This document shows, piece after piece, positions 1 through 7,722 of a stretch of 63,931 bases of DNA (its first letter is position 1; the number at the start of each line of letters is the position of its first letter). A program made the translations under genes and the position numbers. The DNA comes from Prevotella sp. (GTDB taxonomy: Bacteria; Bacteroidota; Bacteroidia; Bacteroidales; Bacteroidaceae), in the NCBI GenBank assembly GCA_017471245.1, contig JAFUVB010000028.1:1-63931 (forward strand), in the 5' to 3' direction. The notes under the pieces are model-generated. The model was not told the DNA's origin. It made no database searches and was given only the letters and a program-made list of their open reading frames with translations.

Positions 1-31
1 CCGACATTCATAATTATGCAGTTTTGAGACT

Positions 32-40
32 GCAAAATTA
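32..40 (-). promoter_or_regulatory. Putative leftward promoter -7 box at the window edge
   Basis: On the minus strand these bases read TAATTTTGC, a match to the Bacteroidetes -7 consensus TAnnTTTG. A CAAA at 58-61 could be the -33 element, at a short 17-base spacing. It would drive a divergent gene beyond the left edge. Bases 1-179 hold no gene that I can see. Confidence 0.4.
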
Positions 41-179
41 CTCTGTCTTTTTCAAATCAAAAAATCAATGATCGCTCTGAAACCCTTATTAACAAAGGGA
101 TATATGAAGTTGAACTAAAATTTATCGCATCACTAATAATTATAAAATAAGATTAAACCATAACAAAAAGAAAGAAATC

Positions 180-911
180 ATGATGAAGAAAGCTATGACA
201 CTGTGCTTGCTGTTGGCAATTGGAATGACCACCAGCGCACAAGACAACACGGATTTCGAGCGTGGCATCTTTAACCACCTCGGCGTGAACGTCGGCGTCG
301 GCACAGAAGGTATCAGTTTCGGACTGGCCGCACCGTTAACCTCTTATTTAGAAGTGGGTGCCAGCATGAGCACCACGCCAACCATCTGCTCCAGATCGGT
401 GGTTGACATCATGACCACCGACCAAACCTTCGGCTACACCACGCTCAAGATGAACATCCAGCGTACGGCCTTCGACCTGAGAGCCAATGTCTATCCCATG
501 GGTGGCAATTCCACCTTCTTCCTGGCAGCAGGACTGTCGGTCGGCGGTGGTAAACTGGTGGACATCAATGCCCACAGCGACGGTCTTGAGCAGTATATGC
601 ACGAGCATGGACAGACCACCTACACAGCCCGCGAGAACGGCTACGAATACCGCTTCAACAGCAACGGCAACATTGAGGCCGAGGCAAAGGTGAACAACGT
701 GAGACCCTACTTCGGACTGGGCTTCGGCCGACTGGTGAACCGCCATCGCATGGGCTTCCGCTTCGAACTTGGCGCTCAGATGATGGACAAGCTGAAGTTC
801 TATCAGGACGGACGCGAGATGGTCAAGGAAGCCGGCGGCGATGAGGAATTCTACGAGAAACTCTCCATCTATCCCGTACTCCGTCTGACATTGACAGGTC
901 GTATTTTCTAA
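180..911 (+). CDS. Putative outer-membrane beta-barrel protein, function unknown
   Basis: A protein of 243 residues with a clear signal peptide (MMKKAMTLCLLLAIG, cleavage probably after TTSA). The mature part has alternating aromatic and small residues and glycine-rich turns, and it ends in an aromatic residue (RIF), all typical of small outer-membrane barrels. I do not recognise the family. It is followed 19 bases later by a surface lipoprotein gene on the same strand, so the two are probably co-transcribed. Translation may start at 180 or at the second ATG at 183; both leave the signal peptide intact. Confidence 0.7.
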   Translation: MMKKAMTLCLLLAIGMTTSAQDNTDFERGIFNHLGVNVGVGTEGISFGLAAPLTSYLEVGASMSTTPTICSRSVVDIMTTDQTFGYTTLKMNIQRTAFDLRANVYPMGGNSTFFLAAGLSVGGGKLVDINAHSDGLEQYMHEHGQTTYTARENGYEYRFNSNGNIEAEAKVNNVRPYFGLGFGRLVNRHRMGFRFELGAQMMDKLKFYQDGREMVKEAGGDEEFYEKLSIYPVLRLTLTGRIF

Positions 912-930
912 TCCCAAAACCTCGAACGAT

Positions 931-1542
931 ATGAAAGTAAGATATTTCCTATTCTGCATCGCTGCCACAGTCTGCATGGCCGTCGGCAGCACATCGTGTA
1001 CCATCAACATTGGTGACGACGAGGAAGAAAGTTTTCTCGGTCAAAACCCCAACAATCCCCACAATCCAACACCCGAGAACCCTGGCGGCTTCGCAAACGG
1101 CGAGTATGTTGAGGGACGACGGGGTTACTACTTCAACGGTGCCTTCTACATGCCCAACGGCAACGATGCCACCTTCGTCCGTCTCGACAACCCCGAGGCC
1201 ACGACATTCTCCATCCCCGAGTCCGTAACCATCATGGGCAAGACCTATCCCGTCACCTCCATCGCCGAGCAAGCCTTCGGCGGCATCCAAAAACTGACAG
1301 CCGTCACGCTGCCCGCCACCATCAAGACCATCGGACCCATTGCCTTTGTCGGTTGTGAGAATCTGAAGGAAGTAAAATGTTTGGCGACGACACCACCAGT
1401 CATCGACATTCCGTGGGAAGGGGCTTCAGGCTTCGACTGGGAACTATTGGAGAACGGCAAACTCTATGTTCCCGCCGCCTCCATTGATGCCTACAAGGCC
1501 GCCAAAGGATGGAAGGAGTTCAAGAATATCGTATCACTATAG
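931..1542 (+). CDS. Lipoprotein with BspA-type leucine-rich repeat region
   Basis: A protein of 203 residues. The N-terminus is a lipoprotein signal with lipobox GSTSC, Cys at about residue 23, followed by acidic residues as expected for surface export in Bacteroidetes. After a Pro/Asn-rich linker (residues 35-55) comes a short leucine-rich repeat stretch of the LRR_5/BspA kind (residues about 85-150: IPESVTIMGKTYPVTSIAEQ, then AFGGIQKLTAVTLPATIKTI). The C-terminus (LYVPAASIDAYKAAKGWKEF) is the usual cap of these repeats. BspA-like proteins often bind host or surface ligands; the ligand here cannot be read. A strong terminator follows. Confidence 0.8.
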   Translation: MKVRYFLFCIAATVCMAVGSTSCTINIGDDEEESFLGQNPNNPHNPTPENPGGFANGEYVEGRRGYYFNGAFYMPNGNDATFVRLDNPEATTFSIPESVTIMGKTYPVTSIAEQAFGGIQKLTAVTLPATIKTIGPIAFVGCENLKEVKCLATTPPVIDIPWEGASGFDWELLENGKLYVPAASIDAYKAAKGWKEFKNIVSL

Positions 1543-1563
1543 TCTTGTCTATTCCTGATTATT

Positions 1564-1607
1564 TGCTCCGAGCAACGTAAGTGTATGCTCGGAGCATATT
1601 TTTTTTC
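1564..1607 (+). terminator. Rho-independent terminator
   Basis: A perfect 11-bp inverted repeat (TGCTCCGAGCA at 1564-1574, TGCTCGGAGCA at 1586-1596) is followed by a run of T. It ends the two-gene envelope unit. Confidence 0.9.
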
Positions 1608-1786
1608 AATGCAATAGCCCAAACGTCCATAGTGGAATGCGGTTGCGATAGCCAATCTCTGTATTGTCAACGGCCAGGTAGCTATTAGGAATATCTTTTA
1701 TGTATTTAACCAATGTAATCTGACCTAAAGAAAATCCGTTTGGATGAGTGCAATCCAACAGTCGGCGTATCAAAAGCAGTGGATCA

Positions 1787-1874
1787 GTGGTACTAAAGTT
1801 ACGGTTTTGCGGTACCAAAGTGCCTGTTTTGCGGTACCAAAGTGCCTGTTCTGCGGTACCAAAGTGCCTGTTCT
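1787..1874 (+). repeat. Four tandem 22-bp repeats, GGTACC family
   Basis: Units begin at 1787, 1809, 1831 and 1853, each exactly 22 bp, sharing the core GGTACCAAAGTGCCTG. The first unit is diverged; the other three are almost identical. The stretch is in the 570-base gap between the lipoprotein and pgi. Open frames through it have no start context and are dictated by the repeats. Confidence 0.9.
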
Positions 1875-1883
1875 TCGCTTTTT

Positions 1884-1971
1884 GCTTACAAGCAAAAGAG
1901 CTTGCGCTTACAAACAAAAGATCTTGCGGTTATAAGCAAAAGACCTTGCGCTTAAAAGCAGAAACCTTCGA
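1884..1971 (+). repeat. Four tandem 22-bp repeats, second unrelated family
   Basis: Units begin at 1884, 1906, 1928 and 1950, each 22 bp, with the degenerate core CTTACAAGCAAAAGANCTTG. The sequence is unrelated to the array just upstream but has the same period. The rest of the 1543-2112 gap holds the terminator at 1564, the pgi promoter at 2045, and nothing else I can support. Confidence 0.85.
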
Positions 1972-2044
1972 AAACAAAATCATCCGACGGGCGAAGGAAC
2001 GGGCGAAGAAAGTGTTGCGGATTGAAATTAATTTCATGATACAT

Positions 2045-2076
2045 TTTGTAGTGTCAGGAAAAAGTCGTAACTTTGA
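2045..2076 (+). promoter_or_regulatory. pgi promoter
   Basis: TTTG at 2045-2048, 19 bases, then TAACTTTGA at 2068-2076. This is an exact fit to the Bacteroidetes -33/-7 promoter and lies 37 bases before the pgi start codon. Confidence 0.8.
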
Positions 2077-2112
2077 ACGCAAAAATATTTAACCCCCATA
2101 ATTGACAAAACA

Positions 2113-3468
2113 ATGAGTAATATTAAACTTGACATCACGAAGGCTGCATGCTTCTTGGAGGAAGGCGCAGTGAAGGCTTTTGAGCCGAAGGTGAAGGCTG
2201 CTCAGCAGGCTCTTGAAGACGGTACATGTCCTGGTAATGATTTCTTAGGTTGGTTGCATTTGCCTACAAGCATCACGACGGAGTTCCTGCAGGAAGTGCA
2301 AGAAACTGCCAATGTGCTGCGCGAGAACTGTGAGGCTGTTGTCGTGGCAGGTATCGGCGGCAGCTATTTGGGTGCGCGTGCTGTGATTGAGGCACTCGGT
2401 AATTCTTTTGCATGGCTTGTCAACGACAAGAAAAACCCAACCATTCTCTTTGCCGGAAACAACATTGGTGAGGACTATCTCTCGGAACTGACCGAATATC
2501 TGAAGGACAAGAAGTTCGGAGTGATTAATATTTCAAAGAGTGGCACCACCACTGAGACGGCTCTTACCTTCCGTCTGTTGAAGAAACAATGTGAAGATCA
2601 GCGTGGAAAGGAAGAGGCCAAGAAGGTGATTGTTGCCATTACCGATGCCAAGAAAGGTGCCGCACGAACATGTGCCGATAAGGAAGGATATAAGAGTTTC
2701 ATCATTCCCGACAATGTGGGCGGGCGTTTCTCCGTGCTCACTCCTGTGGGACTGCTTCCCATTGCATGTGCAGGTTTCGACATTGTGAAGCTTGTTGAAG
2801 GAGCCCGGGACATGGAAAAGGCTTGTGGCAAGGATGTTCCGTTTGAGGAGAATCTTGCTGCCCAGTATGCTGCCGTGCGCAACGGTCTGTACGGTGCTGG
2901 TAAGAAGATAGAGATAATGGTTAACTATCAGCCGAAACTCCACTTCATTTCGGAATGGTGGAAGCAGCTATACGGCGAGAGCGAGGGCAAGGAGAACAAG
3001 GGAATTTTCCCGGCTTCATGCGACTTCACCACCGATTTGCACTCCATGGGACAGTGGATTCAGGAAGGTGAACGTACCATTTTTGAGACTGTGATCAGCA
3101 TTGAGGAGCCGAATCGCAAGCTGCTCTTCCCAAGTGATGATGAGAATTTGGACGGCCTGAACTTCCTTGCAGGCAAGCGCGTTGATGAAGTTAACAAGAT
3201 GGCAGAATTAGGAACGCGTCTGGCTCATGTCGATGGTGGTGTTCCAAACATCCGAATCAGTGTTCCTGCTTTGAATGAATACTATATCGGACAGCTGATC
3301 TACTTCTTTGAGATTGCCTGCGGCATCAGTGGCAATGTGCTCGGTGTGAATCCGTTCAACCAGCCTGGCGTTGAGGCATATAAGAAGAACATGTTTGCGT
3401 TGCTTGATAAGCCCGGCTACGAGGCAGAGAGCAAAGCCATCAAAGAGAGGCTTGCCAGCGAGCGTTAG
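2113..3468 (+). CDS. pgi: Glucose-6-phosphate isomerase
   Basis: A protein of 451 residues, normal for the short bacterial form. It interconverts glucose 6-phosphate and fructose 6-phosphate in the cytoplasm. Visible family signatures are [10 protein letters not shown] (about residues 81-90), the phosphate-binding [10 protein letters not shown] (141-150), and the C-terminal PGI signature [18 protein letters not shown]. The ATG at 2113 follows a textbook promoter, and no longer reading frame makes sense. It is followed by a hairpin terminator, so it is probably its own unit. A HAD phosphatase gene comes next; a sugar-phosphate substrate would fit that neighbour. Confidence 0.97.
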   Translation: MSNIKLDITKAACFLEEGAVKAFEPKVKAAQQALEDGTCPGNDFLGWLHLPTSITTEFLQEVQETANVLRENCEAVVVAGIGGSYLGARAVIEALGNSFAWLVNDKKNPTILFAGNNIGEDYLSELTEYLKDKKFGVINISKSGTTTETALTFRLLKKQCEDQRGKEEAKKVIVAITDAKKGAARTCADKEGYKSFIIPDNVGGRFSVLTPVGLLPIACAGFDIVKLVEGARDMEKACGKDVPFEENLAAQYAAVRNGLYGAGKKIEIMVNYQPKLHFISEWWKQLYGESEGKENKGIFPASCDFTTDLHSMGQWIQEGERTIFETVISIEEPNRKLLFPSDDENLDGLNFLAGKRVDEVNKMAELGTRLAHVDGGVPNIRISVPALNEYYIGQLIYFFEIACGISGNVLGVNPFNQPGVEAYKKNMFALLDKPGYEAESKAIKERLASER

Positions 3469-3487
3469 GCAATAAGATACAAAATCA

Positions 3488-3528
3488 GTGAGGCGGTTTT
3501 ATTGAGAATAAACTGCCTCACGTTTTTT
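3488..3528 (+). terminator. Rho-independent terminator after pgi
   Basis: GTGAGGC (3488-3494) pairs with GCCTCAC (3515-3521). The stem extends through GTTT/AAAC-type pairs and is followed by TTTTTT. Confidence 0.85.
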
Positions 3529-3581
3529 AGTGAATAGCTCAGAAACTACATGTTCTTGGCGTTGAGAATGTATTGTAAGTT

Positions 3582-4562
3582 ATGTTTAAAAAGGCTATAG
3601 CAGCGTATCTGCGGCGCACAAGTTTCCCAGAGTTCACTCCCAAAGCAGTGCTCTTCGATATGGATGGAGTGCTCATCAATTCTATGCCCAACCATGTCGT
3701 GGCATGGAGCGAGTCGATGGCGCGGTTTGGAGTACGGTTTACGAAAGAAGATGCATATATGACAGAGGGCGCGCGCGGGGTGGATACCATCAGAAAGATG
3801 GTGAAGCTGCAGCAGAACCGTGATATAAGCGAGGAAGAAGCACAGCGGATGTACGATGAGAAGACGCGTGTCTTTGGAGAGCAGCCCAAGCCAGATACGG
3901 CAGACGGTGCATACGAGTTGATGGAAAAACTCAGCTTACAAGGATTATCCATTTGTGTGGTGACTGGAAGCGGACAACGACCGCTCATCCAGCGTTTGCT
4001 CACCGACTTTTCTCCTTATCTGACGGAGGATAGAATCATAACAGCATACGACGTGAAGTGCGGAAAACCTGCACCAGATCCCTATCTTGCCGGTATGAAA
4101 AGGTGCGGAGTGCATCCATGGGAGACGGTTGTCGTTGAGAATGCGCCATTGGGCGTGCAGTCAGGAAATGCTTCATGCGCCTTTACCATTGGCTTGAACA
4201 CAGGACCTTTGCCTTCAAAGATGTTGAAAGAAAGAGGTGCCGATATCGTTTTGTCGTCTATGCGGTTGTTGTGCGACCGCTGGAATGTCCAAGAATTGCA
4301 ATGTTCGGCGAAAAAATCTGCCTGGAATATCAGGTATGATGAGATTCTTGCTTTCGTCCAAGATAACAAACGACGTCCCTCCAAGCACAACGGGCAAGAG
4401 CGCCGCATGCATAACTGGCTCAAACAAGCTAAAAAGAGAATGAACAAGGGGGATATGGCTGACGACAAGGTTGAGAAATTCAAGATTCTTCTGGAACTAT
4501 GCAACAGATATCGCAGGTTAAATCAGTTTGCTTATGCTTCTGAATCTGACGCTGAGGGCTAA
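3582..4562 (+). CDS. HAD hydrolase (beta-phosphoglucomutase-like) with a helicase-associated-like C-terminal domain
   Basis: A protein of 326 residues, about 100 longer than usual for the family. Residues 20-225 form a HAD subfamily I enzyme: motif I is LFDMDGVLINS with the nucleophile and acid at D26 and D28, motif II is VVTGSG (126-131), motif III lysine is in CGKPAPDP (160-167), and motif IV is VVVENAPLGV. The rest (about 247-305) has the tryptophan pattern of the helicase-associated (HA) domain: W-x3-YDEILAFV, a basic loop, HNWLKQAKKRMNKG, and a final helix. Substrate is unknown; a hexose or other small phosphate is likely from the fold and the pgi neighbour. Confidence 0.85.
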   Translation: MFKKAIAAYLRRTSFPEFTPKAVLFDMDGVLINSMPNHVVAWSESMARFGVRFTKEDAYMTEGARGVDTIRKMVKLQQNRDISEEEAQRMYDEKTRVFGEQPKPDTADGAYELMEKLSLQGLSICVVTGSGQRPLIQRLLTDFSPYLTEDRIITAYDVKCGKPAPDPYLAGMKRCGVHPWETVVVENAPLGVQSGNASCAFTIGLNTGPLPSKMLKERGADIVLSSMRLLCDRWNVQELQCSAKKSAWNIRYDEILAFVQDNKRRPSKHNGQERRMHNWLKQAKKRMNKGDMADDKVEKFKILLELCNRYRRLNQFAYASESDAEG

Positions 4563-4655
4563 TGTGGTGAATTGTTTGTGTGAGATTCCATGTGGGCGAA
4601 TGCCAAAAATCGCAAATAAAAGCCGCAGTTGTTATCGAGTTTCATTTTTTTGTAC

Positions 4656-4664
4656 TATCTTTGC
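4656..4664 (+). promoter_or_regulatory. -7 box for the divIC-like operon
   Basis: TATCTTTGC matches TAnnTTTG, 35 bases before the GTG start at 4699. No clear -33 element at the usual spacing. Confidence 0.6.
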
Positions 4665-4698
4665 AACAAGATTTATAAATAGCTAATTATAATATTCG

Positions 4699-5037
4699 GT
4701 GGAACGTACAAATCCTTTTTACTCGTTTCTCAGTCACAATAAATATTGGATTGTGCTGATTATAGGTGGGTTGATTGTTGGTGTTCTCGATGAGAACAGC
4801 TTCTATCAGCGCATCAAGTACGAATTGCAGATCAGTGAGCTCAAAGAGCAGATCTCCGAGTTCAATAGCCAGTATGAGAAGGATGAGGCACAGCTTAAGG
4901 AGTTGCGCCGCAACCCGAAAGCCATTACAAAGATTGCCCGTGAACGATATTTCATGAAAGCAGATGACGAGGATATCTTTGTGCTCAGTGATGATTTGCA
5001 ACCTACGACGGAGGAGAACGATGAACGAGTTAAATAA
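4699..5037 (+). CDS. Septum formation initiator family protein (FtsB/DivIC-like)
   Basis: A protein of 112 residues with a short cytoplasmic N-terminus, one membrane segment (about 16-32: YWIVLIIGGLIVGVL), a coiled coil (about 40-75: ELQISELKEQISEF and onward), then the family motif PKAITKIARERYFMKADDED. These proteins sit in the divisome with FtsL and FtsQ. The start is a GTG at 4699 downstream of a -7 box; no earlier ATG fits. Its last 17 bases overlap the start of the next gene, so translation of the two is probably coupled. Confidence 0.9.
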   Translation: MERTNPFYSFLSHNKYWIVLIIGGLIVGVLDENSFYQRIKYELQISELKEQISEFNSQYEKDEAQLKELRRNPKAITKIARERYFMKADDEDIFVLSDDLQPTTEENDERVK

Positions 5038-5449
5038 AATACAGTCGATAGTTTTTCTTGTTGGCGGTGGTCTGATGGTAATCGGAGCTGGCTTGTATGT
5101 GTTAGGTTTCCATCGCCCTGAATGCTGGATCTACATGGTGGGAGCCGTGTGTTTTGCTTCTATGCAGTTGCAACAGCGATACGAGGGTAGTAATATCGTG
5201 ATTCGCCGCCTGCGCCGAACTGTGATACTATGTGATATTTGTTTTCTCCTGGCTGGACTGTTGATGATAGAGAATACGTATAATTTCCTGTTGCCGTTGT
5301 TTCTCGATTATGTCAGGGACGGGTTAAATGCTTATTTGATTTATACCATGAACAAGTGGGTTGTCGTCTTGTTGGTAGCAGCCGTCTTAGAGGTGTATAC
5401 AACGCACAGAATGAGCAATGAATTGGAAAAAGAGGCAAAAAAACGCTAA
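5021..5449 (+). CDS. Small integral membrane protein, function unknown
   Basis: A protein of 142 residues with about four hydrophobic helices (residues roughly 9-29, 35-50, 65-85, 110-130) and a basic C-terminus (KEAKKR). I chose the ATG at 5021, inside the end of the divIC-like gene and preceded by GGAGGAG, an unusually good ribosome site for this genome. The longer frame from 4964 would run in the wrong frame through the upstream gene. No family recognised. Coupling to the divisome gene suggests an envelope role but does not show it. Confidence 0.8.
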   Translation: MNELNKIQSIVFLVGGGLMVIGAGLYVLGFHRPECWIYMVGAVCFASMQLQQRYEGSNIVIRRLRRTVILCDICFLLAGLLMIENTYNFLLPLFLDYVRDGLNAYLIYTMNKWVVVLLVAAVLEVYTTHRMSNELEKEAKKR

Positions 5450-5499
5450 AAGTGCATGCAATTGTTTTAAATTGCATAAAAAATTTTCCATACTTCAAT

Positions 5500-5525
5500 A
5501 ATACGTTGTACATTTGCAACGTATT
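5500..5525. promoter_or_regulatory. Promoter -7 box inside a 9-bp perfect inverted repeat
   Basis: AATACGTTG (5500-5508) and CAACGTATT (5517-5525) flank the -7 box TACATTTGC (5509-5517). The geometry is that of a repressor operator over the promoter of the lipoprotein gene at 5562. Confidence 0.6.
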
Positions 5526-5561
5526 GTCGGGCAAAACCTGCTTGATGGAATATTAAACGTT

Positions 5562-6356
5562 ATGAATAAAGTAATCTACATACTGCTGAGTGTGGCTGCA
5601 TTAACATCGTGCGCCAATAGTTATAACATTCAAGGATCATCGGATGTTTCGATGCTCGATGGGCGTATGCTCTATCTGAAGGTGATTCAGGATAATAGCT
5701 TGAAGAATGTAGATTCGTGCGACGTAGTGCATGGGCAGTTCCATTTCACGGGTTCTGTAGATTCAACCAAAGTCGCAACATTGTTCATGGACGATGAGAG
5801 CATTATACCTGTGGTCATTGAGCATGGTGACATTGTTGTGAAACTGGATAATGCACAGCAGAACGTTACGGGAACACCGCTGAACGACAGGCTGACGGAA
5901 TTCCTCAAAGAATATAACAAACTGGAAAACCAGATGGCTGAGCTCGGAAGAAAGCAAAGCCAGGCTATTATGAACGGCGAGGATGAGAATGTAACCAACG
6001 AGAAACTGGCGCTCGAAGCTCAGCAGATTGCTCAAGACGAAGATAAACTCATCACTACCTTCATAACAGAGAATTTCGACAATGTGCTTGGTCCGTGGGT
6101 GTTCTTCATGATAACAGCCAACTATCGATACCCTGAACTGCAGCCGTGGATTGAAGATATCATGAGTAAGGCTACTGATTACTTCAAGAACGACAGCTAT
6201 GTGAAAGACTATTATGAGAAGGCAAAGCAGAATGAGGCAATCATGAATGGTATGGCAGAGCCGCAAGGCGTTCCCCAGCAACCGGTCAATACTCCGTTAC
6301 CTCAGGCTCCAACGCCGAATCAGATGGCTGCACCAGCCGATTCTGTGAAGCAATGA
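5562..6356 (+). CDS. Lipoprotein, DUF4369-like
   Basis: A protein of 264 residues from the ATG at 5562. The frame is open from 5514 but that start lies within the promoter. Signal peptide MNKVIYILLSVAALTSC has its lipobox at LTSC. Residues about 20-120 look like the DUF4369 beta domain found in Bacteroidetes disulfide and thioredoxin-like lipoproteins (YNIQGSSDVSMLDGRMLYL, later GDIVVKLDN, then VTGTPLNDRLTEFL). A helical stretch with YRYPELQPWIED follows, and the C-terminus is Pro/Gln-rich. No thioredoxin CxxC is present. Function unknown; periplasmic or surface location. Confidence 0.75.
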   Translation: MNKVIYILLSVAALTSCANSYNIQGSSDVSMLDGRMLYLKVIQDNSLKNVDSCDVVHGQFHFTGSVDSTKVATLFMDDESIIPVVIEHGDIVVKLDNAQQNVTGTPLNDRLTEFLKEYNKLENQMAELGRKQSQAIMNGEDENVTNEKLALEAQQIAQDEDKLITTFITENFDNVLGPWVFFMITANYRYPELQPWIEDIMSKATDYFKNDSYVKDYYEKAKQNEAIMNGMAEPQGVPQQPVNTPLPQAPTPNQMAAPADSVKQ

Positions 6357-6393
6357 CGTGTGAAAGATCAACAAACCAGAAGATATTCAGACA

Positions 6394-7722
6394 TTGAAAA
6401 CACTTATATCCAATGGAACAATCGTTAATGAAGGCCGCTCGTTTAATGGTTCTTTGATCATTTGCGATGACCGCATTACCGACATTATAGAAACAAAAGG
6501 AGCATCCCATGAGCATTTCGACCGAGAAGTCGATGCCACGGGATGTTTTGTTTTACCCGGTGTAATCGATAGCCATGTTCATTTCCGTGAACCAGGACTA
6601 ACCCATAAGGCCGATATGGAGAGTGAAAGCCGTGCTGCCGCCTATGGAGGAGTTACTTCTTTCTTTGAAATGCCCAATACGATTCCCCAAACAACAACAC
6701 TTGAGGCTCTGGAAGAGAAGTTCGAACTGGGAAGAAAAAACAGTCATGTAAACTATAGCTTCTTTTTCGGAGCTACGAATGATAATGTGAGATTGTTCCC
6801 AAGTCTGGATATTCATCGTATACCCGGAATCAAACTGTTTATGGGTAGCAGCACTGGCAACATGCTTGTTGACAAGAAAGAAATCCTTGAGGATATCTTC
6901 AGGACAGCATCGCCATTGCCAGTGATGGCTCACTGTGAAGATACGGGGATTATCAACGCAAATATGAAGGTTGCCAAAGACAAGTACGGAAACGATCCAG
7001 ATGTCTGCCATCATCCTGAAATCAGAAGTGAGGAAGCCTGTTTCCTGTCTTCACAGAGTGCCGTCGGCTTGGCTGAGAGATATGGATGTCGTTTGCATGT
7101 CGCTCATCTTTCTACTGCTAAGGAATTAGATCTGTTCGGTAAGCATGACCAGATAACGGCGGAGGCAACCGTAAGTCACCTCTTCTTCTGCGATGAGGAC
7201 TATTCTCGTCTTGGAACCTTGATAAAATGTAATCCTGCAATAAAGACTAAGAGGGACCGTGATGCACTGAGAAAGGCACTGAATGATGGCCGAATAACAA
7301 CGATTGGCACCGATCATGCTCCTCATCTGTTGGCAGAGAAGCAGGGTGGTGCAGCTAAGGCTGTTTCAGGCATGCCCATGTTGCAGTTCTCATTAGTGAC
7401 AATGCTGGAGCTTGTAGATGAAGGAGTGTTGACCATTGAGCGCTTGGTGGAGTTGATGTGTCATCATCCGTCACGTTTGTTTGAAGTCGACAGTCGTGGT
7501 TTCATTCGTAAGGGGAGCAAGGCTGATTTGGTTGTTGTGAAACCCCACTCACCCTGGATTGTTGGGGAAGACTGCATTCAGAGTAAATGCCGATGGAGCC
7601 CAATGACGGGGCATACGTTCCAGTGGCAGGTGCAACATACTTTCTGCAATGGACACCATATATATAATAAAGGTGTATTTGATGCGTGTTACCGTGGTGA
7701 GGAGTTACGATTTAGGATATGA
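6394..7722 (+). CDS. pyrC: Dihydroorotase
   Basis: A protein of 442 residues, class I dihydroorotase length. It closes carbamoyl-aspartate to dihydroorotate in pyrimidine synthesis. The zinc-binding signature HVHFREPG is at about residues 61-68; later metal or catalytic motifs are AHCEDTG, LHVAHLSTAKE and IGTDHAPH. The start is a TTG at 6394, since no ATG or GTG gives a full N-terminal beta strand (MKTLISNGTIVNEG). The stop overlaps the next start by 4 bases, indicating translational coupling. udk, another pyrimidine gene, lies close by on the opposite strand. Confidence 0.93.
   Translation: MKTLISNGTIVNEGRSFNGSLIICDDRITDIIETKGASHEHFDREVDATGCFVLPGVIDSHVHFREPGLTHKADMESESRAAAYGGVTSFFEMPNTIPQTTTLEALEEKFELGRKNSHVNYSFFFGATNDNVRLFPSLDIHRIPGIKLFMGSSTGNMLVDKKEILEDIFRTASPLPVMAHCEDTGIINANMKVAKDKYGNDPDVCHHPEIRSEEACFLSSQSAVGLAERYGCRLHVAHLSTAKELDLFGKHDQITAEATVSHLFFCDEDYSRLGTLIKCNPAIKTKRDRDALRKALNDGRITTIGTDHAPHLLAEKQGGAAKAVSGMPMLQFSLVTMLELVDEGVLTIERLVELMCHHPSRLFEVDSRGFIRKGSKADLVVVKPHSPWIVGEDCIQSKCRWSPMTGHTFQWQVQHTFCNGHHIYNKGVFDACYRGEELRFRI

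Noticed and set aside
4964-5020. Upstream start for the small membrane protein
   Set aside because: That start lies within the divIC-like gene without a ribosome site, whereas the ATG at 5021 has GGAGGAG and starts a normal membrane protein.
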